In this document: positions 47,383-56,587 of the stretch, one piece after another
Numbering within the stretch: the stretch's first letter is position 1
Layout of the letters: the number at the start of each line of letters is the position of its first letter
Source: JAJRXC01 sp047639555
GTDB lineage: Bacteria > Actinomycetota > Acidimicrobiia > Acidimicrobiales > Aldehydirespiratoraceae
Length of the DNA stretch: 64,000 bases
Direction: 5' to 3'
NCBI GenBank assembly: GCA_047639555.1
Contig: JBLIOE010000009.1
Coordinates: 1-64,000, forward strand
Program-made: the position numbers and the translations under genes
Notes under the pieces: generated by a model
What the model was told of the DNA's origin: nothing
Database searches by the model: none
The model's input: only the letters and a program-made list of their open reading frames with translations

Positions 47383-48606
47383 ATGGACGTTCGGTTCGAC
47401 CCATCGCTGCAGGAATTCCAAGACGAGGTGCGCACCTGGCTCGAAGAGCACGTGGTGGGCGAGTTCGCGAAGTGGCGGGGGAAGGGCCTCACCAGTCACG
47501 AAGACGTCCCGGTGGAGGTCCAGCTCGACTGGGAAAAGGAGCTCGCCACCGGCGGCTGGCTCGGCATTGACTTCCCCGAACACATTGGCGGGCGGGGCTG
47601 CACCCTGGCCGAGCAGGTGGTGTTCTTTAAGACCTACGTCGAGTCACGCGCTCCTGGTCGGATTCCGAATGTTGGGGCCACTCTGCTCGGTCCCACGATC
47701 ATGGCCTTTGGCGATGAGGCGCTGCAGCAGCGGTTCGTTCCGAAGATTCTGTCCGGCGAAGAAATGTGGTGCCAGGGCTACTCCGAACCCGATGCGGGCT
47801 CCGATCTCGCCAACGTGAAGACGCGGGCTGAGTTGGTCGACGGACAATGGGTTGTCAACGGTCAGAAGGTCTGGACCTCGTTAGCGCAGTACGCCGATTG
47901 GGCGTTCGTGGTCGCTCGTAGCGAGGCCGGCTCGGTGCGTCACGCCGGGCTCAGCTACCTGCTCGTGCCAATGAACCAACCCGGTGTCGAGATTCGGCCA
48001 ATCGTCCAGATTACCGGCGGCAGTGAATTCAACGAAACGTTCTTCACCGATGCCGTTACCGAAGAATCGCTCGTGGTCGGCGGGGTCGGCAACGGCTGGA
48101 AGGTTGCCATGGGCACCCTCGCGTTCGAGCGAGGTGCCTCCACCCTTGGCCAGCAGGTGTCGTTCCGTCAGGAATTCGACGCCATGATCGAGATCGCCAA
48201 GTCGAGCGGACGTTGGGCCGATCCAGTGATTCGCCAAGAGCTCATGGAGAGCTACATCCGGCTGGAGATCCTGCGCTACAACCAGCTCCGCATGTTGACG
48301 GCGCTCACCAGCGACGGAGTGCCCGGTCCCGAAATGTCGATCGGCAAGCTTTTCTGGGCGGGCTGGCACCGTCGTATGGGCGAACTGTTGATGCTCGTCA
48401 AGGGCGCGGCGGCGATGGTCGGCGACGACACGGCCCATGCCGGTCATGAGATCTTGGGCGGCGGCGAACATCCCAGCTATGTGGTGGACAAGGATCAGCG
48501 CACCTTCCTGTACAGCCGGTCCCACACGATCTATGGCGGATCCAATCAGATACAGCGCAACGTGATCGGTGAACGAGTGCTCGGTCTTCCCAGAGAACCT
48601 CGCTAA
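47383..48606 (+). CDS. Acyl-CoA dehydrogenase
   Basis: 407 residues from ATG 47383. FAD-binding WCQGYSEPDAGSDLA, VNGQKVWTS, and the C-terminal YGGSNQIQRNVIGERVLGLP identify the family. The enzyme oxidises acyl-CoA to enoyl-CoA and passes electrons to ETF. The QIQRN form is common among long-chain or sterol-side-chain dehydrogenases of actinobacteria, several of which act as heterodimers; no second dehydrogenase gene is adjacent. Confidence 0.92.
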   Translation: MDVRFDPSLQEFQDEVRTWLEEHVVGEFAKWRGKGLTSHEDVPVEVQLDWEKELATGGWLGIDFPEHIGGRGCTLAEQVVFFKTYVESRAPGRIPNVGATLLGPTIMAFGDEALQQRFVPKILSGEEMWCQGYSEPDAGSDLANVKTRAELVDGQWVVNGQKVWTSLAQYADWAFVVARSEAGSVRHAGLSYLLVPMNQPGVEIRPIVQITGGSEFNETFFTDAVTEESLVVGGVGNGWKVAMGTLAFERGASTLGQQVSFRQEFDAMIEIAKSSGRWADPVIRQELMESYIRLEILRYNQLRMLTALTSDGVPGPEMSIGKLFWAGWHRRMGELLMLVKGAAAMVGDDTAHAGHEILGGGEHPSYVVDKDQRTFLYSRSHTIYGGSNQIQRNVIGERVLGLPREPR

Positions 48607-48643
48607 CCCAGGCGTCGTTTGGCCTGCGGGCTACGCTCGTCTG

Positions 48644-49462
48644 ATGGGCAAACTGGCAAATACTTGGAATTTGGCGAAGGTCTCTTGGCGAGTCCTGCAG
48701 AAGGACCGCGAGCTCATGCTCTTGCCGGTCCTGTCGGTCATCTCGTGGATTGTCGTGGCCGCCGTCTTCGTCGTGCCGATGTTCGTTCTGTCCGACACCG
48801 GGACGAACGAAAGTGTCAGCCCCGCCGTCTACGTTCTCGGCTTTCTCGCAACAATGGTGCTGTCGATCGTCACGGTCTTCTTTACCGGCGCACTGGTCGC
48901 GGGCGCCCACGAGCGGCTTTCCGGTGGCGACCCCACGGTGAGCTCATCGATGCGGCGAGCGATGTCTCGGATCAGTGGTCTGGTGCCCTGGGCACTTCTC
49001 ACTGCCACTGTCGGAATGATCCTGCGGGCCCTGCGAGAGCGGGCCGGTTTTCTCGGCAACATCGTCTCGGCCATTGGCGGATTTGCCTGGGAGCTCGCCA
49101 GTTTCCTCACGATTCCGGCGATCATGATCGACGACCTCGGCGCGATCGAGTCTCTGAAGAAGTCCGGATCGCTGCTACGAGACACGTGGGGTGAGAACCT
49201 CGCCGCTCGAGTGGGCTTCGGCATCCTCGGCGTGGTCGCAGCGATACCCGCGATAGTAGTTGTGGCCGTCACCGGCTCCATCGGCGGACCACTCCTCATC
49301 GTGGGTGTGATCATCGCGGTCATCTATGTCGCCGTTGCTTTCTCAGCGATCACGGCGATGAGCGCAATATTCCAAACTGCGCTCTACCTCTACGCGACGT
49401 CAGGGCAAGTGCCCGCCGACTTTGCCGATTCCAACCTCCGGAACAGCTTCGCCCGAAAGTAG
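48644..49462 (+). CDS. Multi-pass membrane protein (DUF6159-like)
   Basis: 272 residues from ATG 48644. Five or six hydrophobic segments: about 25-50, 64-87, 115-133, 145-160, 187-210 and 213-240. The N-terminal FMN-like pattern is absent; the text LAKVSWRVLQKDRELMLLPV at the start and SLKKSGSLLRDTWGENL in the middle match a conserved actinobacterial/archaeal membrane family of unknown role. Only 37 bp after the acyl-CoA dehydrogenase, though a functional link is not evident. Confidence 0.75.
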   Translation: MGKLANTWNLAKVSWRVLQKDRELMLLPVLSVISWIVVAAVFVVPMFVLSDTGTNESVSPAVYVLGFLATMVLSIVTVFFTGALVAGAHERLSGGDPTVSSSMRRAMSRISGLVPWALLTATVGMILRALRERAGFLGNIVSAIGGFAWELASFLTIPAIMIDDLGAIESLKKSGSLLRDTWGENLAARVGFGILGVVAAIPAIVVVAVTGSIGGPLLIVGVIIAVIYVAVAFSAITAMSAIFQTALYLYATSGQVPADFADSNLRNSFARK

Positions 49463-49468
49463 GCGGCG

Positions 49469-49651
49469 TTAGCTCAGCTCAGAGACGGCTTCGGAGAACG
49501 ACTGAGACGTCGTTTCGCCGAGGGCGCTCACGGCGGCAATGCAGACCATTGCCAGCAGGGCAATCAGGAGTGCATACTCCACGAGGCTGACGCCACGATC
49601 GTTTTTGGCGCGGTTGAGTATCCGGGTATGGATGGTGGCGATGGTCTGCAT
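49469..49651 (-). CDS. Flp/Fap-type pilin
   Basis: 60 residues from ATG 49651. A short basic leader ends in RG, followed by VSLVEYALLIALLAMVCIA, the hydrophobic Flp pilin helix with the conserved Glu at the fifth position, and a short polar tail. Prepilin peptidase would cut after Gly. No tad/cpa genes are around, so the pilus machinery must be elsewhere. The gene is isolated within lipid-metabolism genes. Confidence 0.88.
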   Translation of the reverse strand: MQTIATIHTRILNRAKNDRGVSLVEYALLIALLAMVCIAAVSALGETTSQSFSEAVSELS

Positions 49652-49738
49652 GGACAACGGCTTTCAGCGCGAATTTGGACTCACTTCCTTGATCGGCCAG
49701 CCTTGGTTCCACATTGATGGGCCATTGGACCCACTTCG

Positions 49739-50701
49739 TTATTCGATGATCTCGTCGACGAGACCCCATGCCATCGCCTGCATCGCGTCGATCTCGGCTC
49801 CGGTCAATAGCCACTCGAGGGTTTGCTGGCGCCCGATGCGGCGGGGGATGCTCACGGTGCCGCCCGCCCCCGGAATCAGTCCCATTTGGGTCTCGGGCAA
49901 ACGAAATCGGGCGTCGGAGCGGGCGACGACCCGTCGACAGAACGCCGCGAGTTCCACACCGGCACCAACACACGGTCCGTGGACGATGGCTTCGGTTCGC
50001 GCCGCGACTGACATGACCCACGGGGCGACGTTGGCGTTCGATCGGATGAGGTGAGCGGTGACTGGATCGCTGACCGTGCCGAATTCGGCGGGGTCTCCTC
50101 CCGCGCAAAAACCGGGGCCTTCTCCAGTGATCTGAATCGGACCCTGGTGATTGATCGAGAGCGCCCGAAAGGCGTCGACCAGTTCGTCTCGCATCTGCGC
50201 GTCGAGAAGGTTTCGCAGGCGGCCTCGGGTCAGCGTGATCGCGGCCGTGCCATCGGCCTCGATCTCAACATTGACCCGCGCTGATTGGTCTGTGCGGGTG
50301 CGGTGACCCTGGCTGGCTAACCAGTCGGCGAACTCGGGGCCGGTCTGCAACGTTGCGTAGGCAAGGGACTCAACGAGGAGTCCGTCGGCCGGGGACAGAC
50401 GCGCGGTGCGGCGCAGCGTTTGGGCGGCAATCGTTGCGGCTCGGGGCGCGTGCAGGATTCCTTCGGCGACGGACTCATGGTCGTTGAGGGCGAGGTCCCA
50501 CGCGGCCGCGGGGTCACCTCCCGTAGCGATCGCGATGACCGGAAGGTTCTGCACCGCCTCGGCGATGTCGGCGCCGTCGTCAGCATCGCGAAGCGCAACA
50601 ACAAGCGCGGGTACGCCATACGGCACGCCGAGTTGTCGGTCGAGGTGAGCGCCCGCGATCGCTGACCGAGCCTCTTCGGCCGACCAGCGCGCGATGTCCA
50701 T
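49739..50701 (-). CDS. Crotonase-family protein with duplicated partial N-terminal half
   Basis: 320 residues from ATG 50701. Residues about 140-320 are a crotonase core: GFCAGGDPAEFG (oxyanion-hole peptide), HGPCVGAGVELAAFC and LPETQMGLIPGAGGTVSI, with Glu residues at the hydratase positions (GVELAAF and PETQMG). Residues 1-135 contain a fragment resembling the end of another crotonase (SPADGLLVESLAYATLQTGP), so the gene looks like a partial tandem. Its start is 3 bp after the stop of the acyl-CoA synthetase upstream, so both are made together. Confidence 0.8.
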   Translation of the reverse strand: MDIARWSAEEARSAIAGAHLDRQLGVPYGVPALVVALRDADDGADIAEAVQNLPVIAIATGGDPAAAWDLALNDHESVAEGILHAPRAATIAAQTLRRTARLSPADGLLVESLAYATLQTGPEFADWLASQGHRTRTDQSARVNVEIEADGTAAITLTRGRLRNLLDAQMRDELVDAFRALSINHQGPIQITGEGPGFCAGGDPAEFGTVSDPVTAHLIRSNANVAPWVMSVAARTEAIVHGPCVGAGVELAAFCRRVVARSDARFRLPETQMGLIPGAGGTVSIPRRIGRQQTLEWLLTGAEIDAMQAMAWGLVDEIIE

Positions 50702-50704
50702 GGG

Positions 50705-52225
50705 TCAGTCGCTCTGGTCGTCGCCGAGGTGGGCGTAATTCTCGCGCAACACTCGACGGAGCAGTTTGCCGGTGTCGTTGTATGGCAGCTCGTCGACGAA
50801 CACGATGTGGGTCGGCACGCGGCTGGATCGCAGACGCGAACGGACGAGGTCTTGAAGTTCCTCTTCGCCGCAGGCATCGTCGGCCCGCACCACGACGGCC
50901 ACGACCTTCTCGCCCCATTCGGTGTCGGGAACACCAATGGCGGCCGCTTCCTTCACCCGCACATCGGTGAGGAGCACATCTTCGATCTCGCCGGGCGACA
51001 GGTTCTCCCCGCCGCGAATGATGACGTCGTCGTTGCGGCCCTGGATGAACAGGTAGCCGCCCTCGTCGATAAAGCCGCCGTCTCGTGTGGGGAACCAGCC
51101 GCCCTCGTCGAGGAGGGAGCCCTTCTCGAGGTATTCGCCGGCCACCTGCTCGCCGCGGACATAGATCTCGCCAACTCCGCCGGCCGGAAGTTCGTTGAAC
51201 TCTTCGTCGCGGATCGACACCTCGACCCCCGGCAGCGGTCGGCCGGCCGATTTCAGGCGGGCCCGTTCGGTTTCGTCTTCGCTGTACTGCGCAATGCGAT
51301 GATCGTCGGGGCCGAGCAGCGCAATGGTGGAGCTGGTTTCCGTGAGGCCATAGGCGTTCACGAAGTTGGTGATCGGGAAGAGATCGAGCGCCCTACGAAT
51401 GACGGGTTCGGGCATTTTGCCGCCACCGTACGAGAGGGCCCGGACGCCCAACATGGGTTCGCCGCCTCGAGCGTCGAGGGCTTCGACAATCCGAGCAAGC
51501 ATGGTCGGGACAACCATGGCGTGGGTGATGCCCTCGCGCTCCACCGTATCGATCCAGTCGTCGGCGTCGAACTTCGGAAGCTGGACTATTCGGCGTCCGG
51601 CATAGACCGACGACAGCATCGCTGACACTCCGGCAACGTGATACGGAGGCACGCTCACGATGGTGGCTTCGTCGGCACCGGCGCCCATGAATTCGACGGA
51701 TCCAAGGATGTACGACACGAGGTGTTTGTGTCGGAGCACGGCCGATTTCGGTGCGCCTGTCGTGCCGCTTGTGAAGAGCAGCACCGCGATTTCTTCGGGG
51801 TCCGTTGACCAATCGCCGGGCTGGGGGAGTGGCGCGCCGCCACAACGGTTCGCCACGAACTCATCGCGTGCGATAGCGGTGACACCCTTGAGATGGCCGA
51901 TGCGCGCTACTCCGGCGGCGTCGCTGATTGCGACGGCTGGTGCGCTGCGTTCGGCGAGCGACGTGAGGTCGTCGTCGGGGAGTCGATAGTTCAGCGGGAC
52001 GTAAGGCATTCCGGCCCACGCGGCGCCAAAGAGCGCCACGGGGACCGCGGGGCTCGATTCGTCGCAGAGTACGACCTTGTCGCCGGCGTCGGCCCGAAAG
52101 CGAGCGGCCGCTTCGCCAGCCTGGTCGAAGAGTTGGCGGTAGGTCAGCCCGCCTTCGATTGAGCCAACCGCGACGCGGTCTTCAAGACCGCTCGCCGCCA
52201 TCTCGAGCAGCATCATCAGATTCAT
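50705..52225 (-). CDS. Acyl-CoA synthetase (AMP-binding), third copy
   Basis: 506 residues from ATG 52225. P-loop AVLLFTSGTTGAPKS (the final Lys-Gly is Lys-Ser), NAYGLTETSST, and GRNDDVIIRGGENLSP; the catalytic Lys is in YNDTGKLLRR. The second gene of a three-gene minus-strand unit: small two-Cys protein (27 bp upstream), synthetase, crotonase (3 bp downstream). Confidence 0.9.
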   Translation of the reverse strand: MNLMMLLEMAASGLEDRVAVGSIEGGLTYRQLFDQAGEAAARFRADAGDKVVLCDESSPAVPVALFGAAWAGMPYVPLNYRLPDDDLTSLAERSAPAVAISDAAGVARIGHLKGVTAIARDEFVANRCGGAPLPQPGDWSTDPEEIAVLLFTSGTTGAPKSAVLRHKHLVSYILGSVEFMGAGADEATIVSVPPYHVAGVSAMLSSVYAGRRIVQLPKFDADDWIDTVEREGITHAMVVPTMLARIVEALDARGGEPMLGVRALSYGGGKMPEPVIRRALDLFPITNFVNAYGLTETSSTIALLGPDDHRIAQYSEDETERARLKSAGRPLPGVEVSIRDEEFNELPAGGVGEIYVRGEQVAGEYLEKGSLLDEGGWFPTRDGGFIDEGGYLFIQGRNDDVIIRGGENLSPGEIEDVLLTDVRVKEAAAIGVPDTEWGEKVVAVVVRADDACGEEELQDLVRSRLRSSRVPTHIVFVDELPYNDTGKLLRRVLRENYAHLGDDQSD

Positions 52226-52252
52226 AGTGCGATTCCGGAAGAGGCGATGGGG

Positions 52253-52558
52253 TCAGTCGGACGCGGGAAGCGTCTTCGCCTGGGCAACGGCGAGGGGAGC
52301 GCCGCCAACGGCCATCGACCCATCGCCGGCCTTTGTGGCAAGCATCTCAATGGTTTCGGCCTCGTCGCTGTAGCGCTTGCCGAGAAGTGTGCCCTCGGCT
52401 GCGTTCTCGGCCGGGGCGCCGGCGACCTCGCCAGTGCCGGCAGGTACCATCGGCGCGCCGCCGCAGGTCAGGTCGGCCTCGCCTGCCCCCTTCACCACGA
52501 TGACCTCTGTGGTGCACACGGTGCTCTGGAAACGGGCGCCCGGCTTCAGTTCGGCCAT
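52253..52558 (-). CDS. Conserved small two-cysteine protein
   Basis: 101 residues from ATG 52558, with AGGAGA six bases upstream. Two short blocks carry the only cysteines: FQSTVCTTEVIVV and LTCGGAPMVP. A later block is GTLLGKRYSDEAETIEML and the end is LAVAQAKTLPASD. I recall similar small actinobacterial proteins but know of no assigned function. Immediately upstream of the acyl-CoA synthetase and crotonase, it may be an accessory factor of that pathway. Confidence 0.72.
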   Translation of the reverse strand: MAELKPGARFQSTVCTTEVIVVKGAGEADLTCGGAPMVPAGTGEVAGAPAENAAEGTLLGKRYSDEAETIEMLATKAGDGSMAVGGAPLAVAQAKTLPASD

Positions 52559-52680
52559 GTTCTTCTCCTGGTGGATCTCGGCGGCGCACTTACGCGCCAG
52601 CAGCCCCCAGTATGGGGTCTTGTCGCACTCGCGAGCCAACCAGGACCCCAGGCGGACCAGGCGCGATAGTTTCGGTAGTG

Positions 52681-53937
52681 ATGCACGGCAATGAGGCGGT
52701 ACTCGCAGCTTGGGCCGCGAGCGGTGCGATGTTGCTCACCGGCCCGGCGGACGGCCCGCCTTCGGCCGCGCCCGCTTGGGTCGCGAGCGCGATGGATGCG
52801 GCGGCGAAGGATCTCGCGAGCGAGACGGGTCGTTGGGGCAACGCCGTTGTCGTTGACGGACCGGCGTTGCTGGGCGAACGGGCCGCATTCACCGGGATGA
52901 CGCGTAATGGCGCCACGTCGGTCGGCGGTTCTTGTCGGTTCGTCGAAGTTGCCGACGGATGGGTGGCGCTGAATCTGTCTCGCCCCGAAGACGTTGCATC
53001 ACTGCCCGCCCTCGTGAGTGCGTCGCTCTCGAGCGCCGACTGGCCCGCGGTCGAAGCTGCTTTGAGACGGATGTCATCAGTGCAGGTCCGAGACCAGGCC
53101 GCGTTGCTCGGAATTCCGATCGGCGTGGCCCAGAATTCGGCGCCGCCAATCGCACCCGCCAGCGAACTCGAACGGGGTGGACCGCGCACGCCGACTGCTC
53201 GCCCCCTTGTGGTTGACTTGAGCGCCTTATGGGCTGGGCCCCTCGCCGCGAGCCTGCTCGTGGCCGCTGGCGCTCGTGTGATCAAAGTGGAGGGCCGCCG
53301 TCGATCCGACGGTGCCCGAGGCGGAACGATCGAGTTCTTTGATCTGCTCAATTCCGGCAAGGAGTGTGTTGAAATCGACTTCTCTGATCGCGAGGATCAA
53401 CGGTTTCTGCGGCGCCTCATGAGCGCGTCTGACCTCGTGATTGAGGCGTCGCGGCCCCGGGCCATGGACGCGATCGGCGTCGACCCCGCGGCTCTGGCCG
53501 CGCGGGGTGTCAGTTGGTTGTCCATCACTGGCCACGGTCGACGCGGCGCCGATGCCGATCGCGTCGGATTTGGCGACGATGCCGCGGTCGACGGCGGGCT
53601 GTTTGTGCCGTCGACAAATGATTCTGCTCCGGGGTTCGTCGCCGATGCGGCGGCTGATCCGATCGCGGGGATCGTCGGCGCGGCCATCGCGGCCGAGATG
53701 CTCGGGAGCGATCGAGCATCGGTGGTGGAGGTGCCGCTCAGCCGCGCGGCATCGTGGGCGGCCCGTCCCCTGGCCTTACCCGCGGCCGTGCGGCGGGCAG
53801 GATCCGCGTGGCAGCTTGCGCTCGGCGACGACTGGCACGAGGTCGCCGATCCCTGGCACCGTCCGGTGCCCGTCGCGGCGTCTCCGCGCGACGCCCATGG
53901 CGCCGCTCTTCGCTCGGAGTTCGCTCCGCCCGGCTGA
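52681..53937 (+). CDS. CaiB/BaiF-type CoA transferase, rearranged
   Basis: 418 residues from ATG 52681. The family's N-terminal motif, LVVDLSALWAGPLAASLL then AGARVIKVEGRRR, begins near residue 178 rather than at the start. The first ~170 residues (RFVEVADGWVALNLSRPEDV) resemble the middle domain of CaiB proteins, suggesting a permuted or tandem architecture. It would move CoA between acyl groups. Divergent from the small two-Cys gene with 122 bp between starts, and 35 bp before the TetR gene. Confidence 0.82.
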   Translation: MHGNEAVLAAWAASGAMLLTGPADGPPSAAPAWVASAMDAAAKDLASETGRWGNAVVVDGPALLGERAAFTGMTRNGATSVGGSCRFVEVADGWVALNLSRPEDVASLPALVSASLSSADWPAVEAALRRMSSVQVRDQAALLGIPIGVAQNSAPPIAPASELERGGPRTPTARPLVVDLSALWAGPLAASLLVAAGARVIKVEGRRRSDGARGGTIEFFDLLNSGKECVEIDFSDREDQRFLRRLMSASDLVIEASRPRAMDAIGVDPAALAARGVSWLSITGHGRRGADADRVGFGDDAAVDGGLFVPSTNDSAPGFVADAAADPIAGIVGAAIAAEMLGSDRASVVEVPLSRAASWAARPLALPAAVRRAGSAWQLALGDDWHEVADPWHRPVPVAASPRDAHGAALRSEFAPPG

Positions 53938-53972
53938 CTGCCGGCGCAGGGTTGACCACTAAGGTCCCCGCT

Positions 53973-54626
53973 ATGGATGCCCGAATCGCACCGGCGGAGT
54001 CACCCCGTGCCGCGGATGGTCGCGTCCCCGGGCGACGAGGACGGGCGACCCGGCAAAAACTTCTCGACGAGACTCGCGCTCTTCTCGATACTTCGTCGCT
54101 GCACGACGTGAAGGTGGTCGACATCAGCCGTCGGGCCGGCACTTCGCCCGCCACCTTCTACCAATACTTCGGCGATGTGGAGAGCGCAGTCTTGAGCCTG
54201 GTTGAGGAGATGGTCGAGGTGGGGAGCCAGGAGCTGAGCGCCCTCGTCACGGACCCTGATTGGGCCGCGCCGGCGGCTGCGGCCGGGCTGGCCGACGGTT
54301 TTCTCGAGTTCTTCGACGCCCACCAGGCCATTCTCCGAGTGATCGATCTCGCGACGACCGAGGGTGATGAACGCTTTCGCGAGCTTCGGATTCAGCTCCT
54401 CAACGGTGTCTTTCTTTCCCTGCGCGAGTTGGCTGATCAGGCCGCGGCGGCGGGGCGACTCGCCCCCGGCATCGACGCAGGCGCAGCGGCGGGTGTTCTC
54501 ACGACAATGCTTGCCCATGTCAGCGCCCACCGAACAGGCTTTGAATCATGGGGTGTTGAGCGCACCGCTTTGGCATCAACGATGGCCTCGCTGATCGATT
54601 GGACCGTCGGCACTCACAAGATCTGA
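53973..54626 (+). CDS. TetR-family transcriptional regulator
   Basis: 217 residues from ATG 53973. The DNA-binding domain is at about 22-70: RRGRATRQKLLDETRALL, then VVDISRRAGTSPATFYQYFG, the classic TetR helix-turn-helix. The C-terminal domain (80-217) is a helical ligand-binding region. Position after the CoA transferase and among acyl-CoA genes suggests an acyl-CoA ligand and local operon control, by analogy with many actinobacterial TetR regulators. Confidence 0.87.
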   Translation: MDARIAPAESPRAADGRVPGRRGRATRQKLLDETRALLDTSSLHDVKVVDISRRAGTSPATFYQYFGDVESAVLSLVEEMVEVGSQELSALVTDPDWAAPAAAAGLADGFLEFFDAHQAILRVIDLATTEGDERFRELRIQLLNGVFLSLRELADQAAAAGRLAPGIDAGAAAGVLTTMLAHVSAHRTGFESWGVERTALASTMASLIDWTVGTHKI

Positions 54627-54660
54627 TCACTTTCGGCGGTTGATTTGCCCACAGCGCGTG

Positions 54661-54688
54661 TTGACAAGAGTTGGTCGTGAGTTAGATT
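54661..54688 (+). promoter_or_regulatory. Candidate sigma-70 promoter
   Basis: TTGACA (54661-54666) is a consensus -35 box, followed 16 bp later by TAGATT (54683-54688). The start point would fall near 54695, giving a leader of about 27 bases to ATG 54722. Confidence 0.6.
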
Positions 54689-54721
54689 GCCGCAGTGGCG
54701 AACGGAGTGGAAAGGATGAAT

Positions 54722-55066
54722 ATGGAGTCGACGATCGCGTCGGATCCTGAACCGCTCGTCGGTCGCGTCCTCGCCCGAGATACTCGCTGGACACTGTTTC
54801 TCGCGCTCGTCGTGCTTAACATCTTCGATCTCATCACCACGGCGATGGTCCTCGACCGCGGTGGATCCGAGCGCAATCCCTTCGTCCAGCCCTTTGTCGA
54901 AAACATCGGGGAAGTCGCCCTGCTCAAAGGGGCCCTGCTGGCGCTTATTGCCGCCTTGCTCACCCGAGTCGAGGGCTCACGCCTATCGGAGTTTGCGCTC
55001 GCCGGAACAACGGGGTGGTACCTCGCTGTTGTTTGCTGGAACGCGGCGGTTCTCACGATTCTGTGA
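54722..55066 (+). CDS. Small membrane protein (DUF5658-like)
   Basis: 114 residues from ATG 54722, preferred over GTG 54695 and ATG 54716 because AAAGG lies six bases upstream. Three TM segments: about 24-42 (TLFLALVVLNIFDLITTAMV), 65-82 and 92-112. The pattern NIFDLITT ... NPFVQPF matches small DUF5658 proteins of unknown function. 21 bp before the carboxyltransferase, so they may share the promoter. Confidence 0.72.
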   Translation: MESTIASDPEPLVGRVLARDTRWTLFLALVVLNIFDLITTAMVLDRGGSERNPFVQPFVENIGEVALLKGALLALIAALLTRVEGSRLSEFALAGTTGWYLAVVCWNAAVLTIL

Positions 55067-55087
55067 TCGACCAGTAATGTCCGTCGG

Positions 55088-56587
55088 ATGACCGATGGGC
55101 ATGACTGGGGCGAGACACTCGCCGACCTCGAATCGCGACGAAACACCGCGCACTCGATGGGCGGGCCCGAGAAGCTTGCGAAGCGAGCCGACCGCGGACG
55201 GCTCAACGCTCGAACGCGCCTCGACCGGCTGCTCGACGCCGGCTCGTTCGCGGAGATCGGCACGCTCGCTGGTGGGAGCGCACCGGCCGACGCGCTCGTC
55301 GCCGGAATCGGCAAGATCGATGGACGACCGGTCGCCGTTGGAGCGGAAGACTTCACCACGCTGGGCGGATCGATTGGTCCCGCCGCGAGTCGGAAACGTT
55401 GGCGCATCGCCGACATCGCGAAACGCGAGCGGGTGCCGCTCATCATGCTCCTGGAAGGCGCCGGCCATCGGCCCCCAATGCCAGGAGATCCCGGCGGTGG
55501 CGGTCCCGGCGACCTGCAGGCACAAGGTCGGTTGTCAGGCCTCGTGCCGATGATCTGCGGCGTCATGGGTTCGTCGGCCGGTCACGGTGCGATCACTGCG
55601 CCGCTCTGCGACTGGTCGGTCATGACCGGCGACGCCGCGATCTTCACGGCCGGACCACCGGTTGTATTGGCCTCGCTCGGCGAGGACATCTCCAAGCAGG
55701 ATCTCGGCGGTCCATCGGTCGCAGTCGCCGCCGGGGTCGTGCACAACGTGGCCGCCGATGATGTGTCGCTGCTCGCCGACATTCGCACGTATCTCTCGTT
55801 CTTCGGCTCGTCCGCATGGGAACGGCCGCCCTGGAGTGACACCGGCGATCTTGAGCGACGCCGACTCGACGACCTACTCGACGTTGTGCCTCGCGATGGC
55901 AACAAGGGTTACGACATGCGCCATGCCGTGAGCCGGGTGGTCGACGGTGGCGGCTTCTTCCAGGTTCAACCAGACTTCGGCCCATCGATCGTGTGTGCGC
56001 TCGCTCGCATCGCCGGACATGCGGTCGGCATAGTCGCCAACCAGCCCGCGGTGATCGCCGGTTCGATCGATGTTGATGCGGCCGACAAGGCGGCCCACTT
56101 CGTGCAGGTCTGCGACAGCTTTCACCTGCCTTTGGTGTTCATGACCGACAACCCCGGTGTGCTTGCCGGCAGTGCCTCCGAACGGGCAGGAATCCTGCGC
56201 GCCGGCGCCCGCATGTTCACCGCCCAGACTCGGGCTCAGACCGTCAAGATCCAAGTGACGATGCGTAAGGCGTATGGATTTGGCAGTTGTGTCATGGCGA
56301 TGAATGGCTACGACGAGCAGACGCTGTCCTATGCCTTCCCCGGCGCAACGATGGGTGCCATGGGTGCGCAGGGCGCAGGAAATGCTGTGGGCGCAGATGA
56401 CGAGACACGCGAGGCGCTACGACAGTCCGAGCTCGAATCCAGCTATCGCTCCGCCGCCGGCCTCGGATTCGATGAGCTCATCGACCCGCGCGACCTGCGA
56501 AACGCCGTGATCGACGGTTTGGAGCTGAGCGCGCGTCGGCGTGCCTATGCCGCCGCCCCAGTGGCTCGGATCGGCATCACCCCTTAA
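55088..56587 (+). CDS. Biotin-dependent carboxyltransferase beta-type subunit
   Basis: 499 residues from ATG 55088. A crotonase-fold pair of halves as in propionyl- and methylcrotonyl-CoA carboxylase: GRLNARTRLDRLLDAGSF at the N-terminus, GVMGSSAGHGAITAPLCD, then ADKAAHFVQVCDSFHLPLVF and MRKAYGFGSCVMAMNGYD. It transfers CO2 from carboxybiotin to an acyl-CoA. There is no biotin carboxylase or carrier gene in the window. Acyl-CoA substrate unknown. Confidence 0.88.
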   Translation: MTDGHDWGETLADLESRRNTAHSMGGPEKLAKRADRGRLNARTRLDRLLDAGSFAEIGTLAGGSAPADALVAGIGKIDGRPVAVGAEDFTTLGGSIGPAASRKRWRIADIAKRERVPLIMLLEGAGHRPPMPGDPGGGGPGDLQAQGRLSGLVPMICGVMGSSAGHGAITAPLCDWSVMTGDAAIFTAGPPVVLASLGEDISKQDLGGPSVAVAAGVVHNVAADDVSLLADIRTYLSFFGSSAWERPPWSDTGDLERRRLDDLLDVVPRDGNKGYDMRHAVSRVVDGGGFFQVQPDFGPSIVCALARIAGHAVGIVANQPAVIAGSIDVDAADKAAHFVQVCDSFHLPLVFMTDNPGVLAGSASERAGILRAGARMFTAQTRAQTVKIQVTMRKAYGFGSCVMAMNGYDEQTLSYAFPGATMGAMGAQGAGNAVGADDETREALRQSELESSYRSAAGLGFDELIDPRDLRNAVIDGLELSARRRAYAAAPVARIGITP

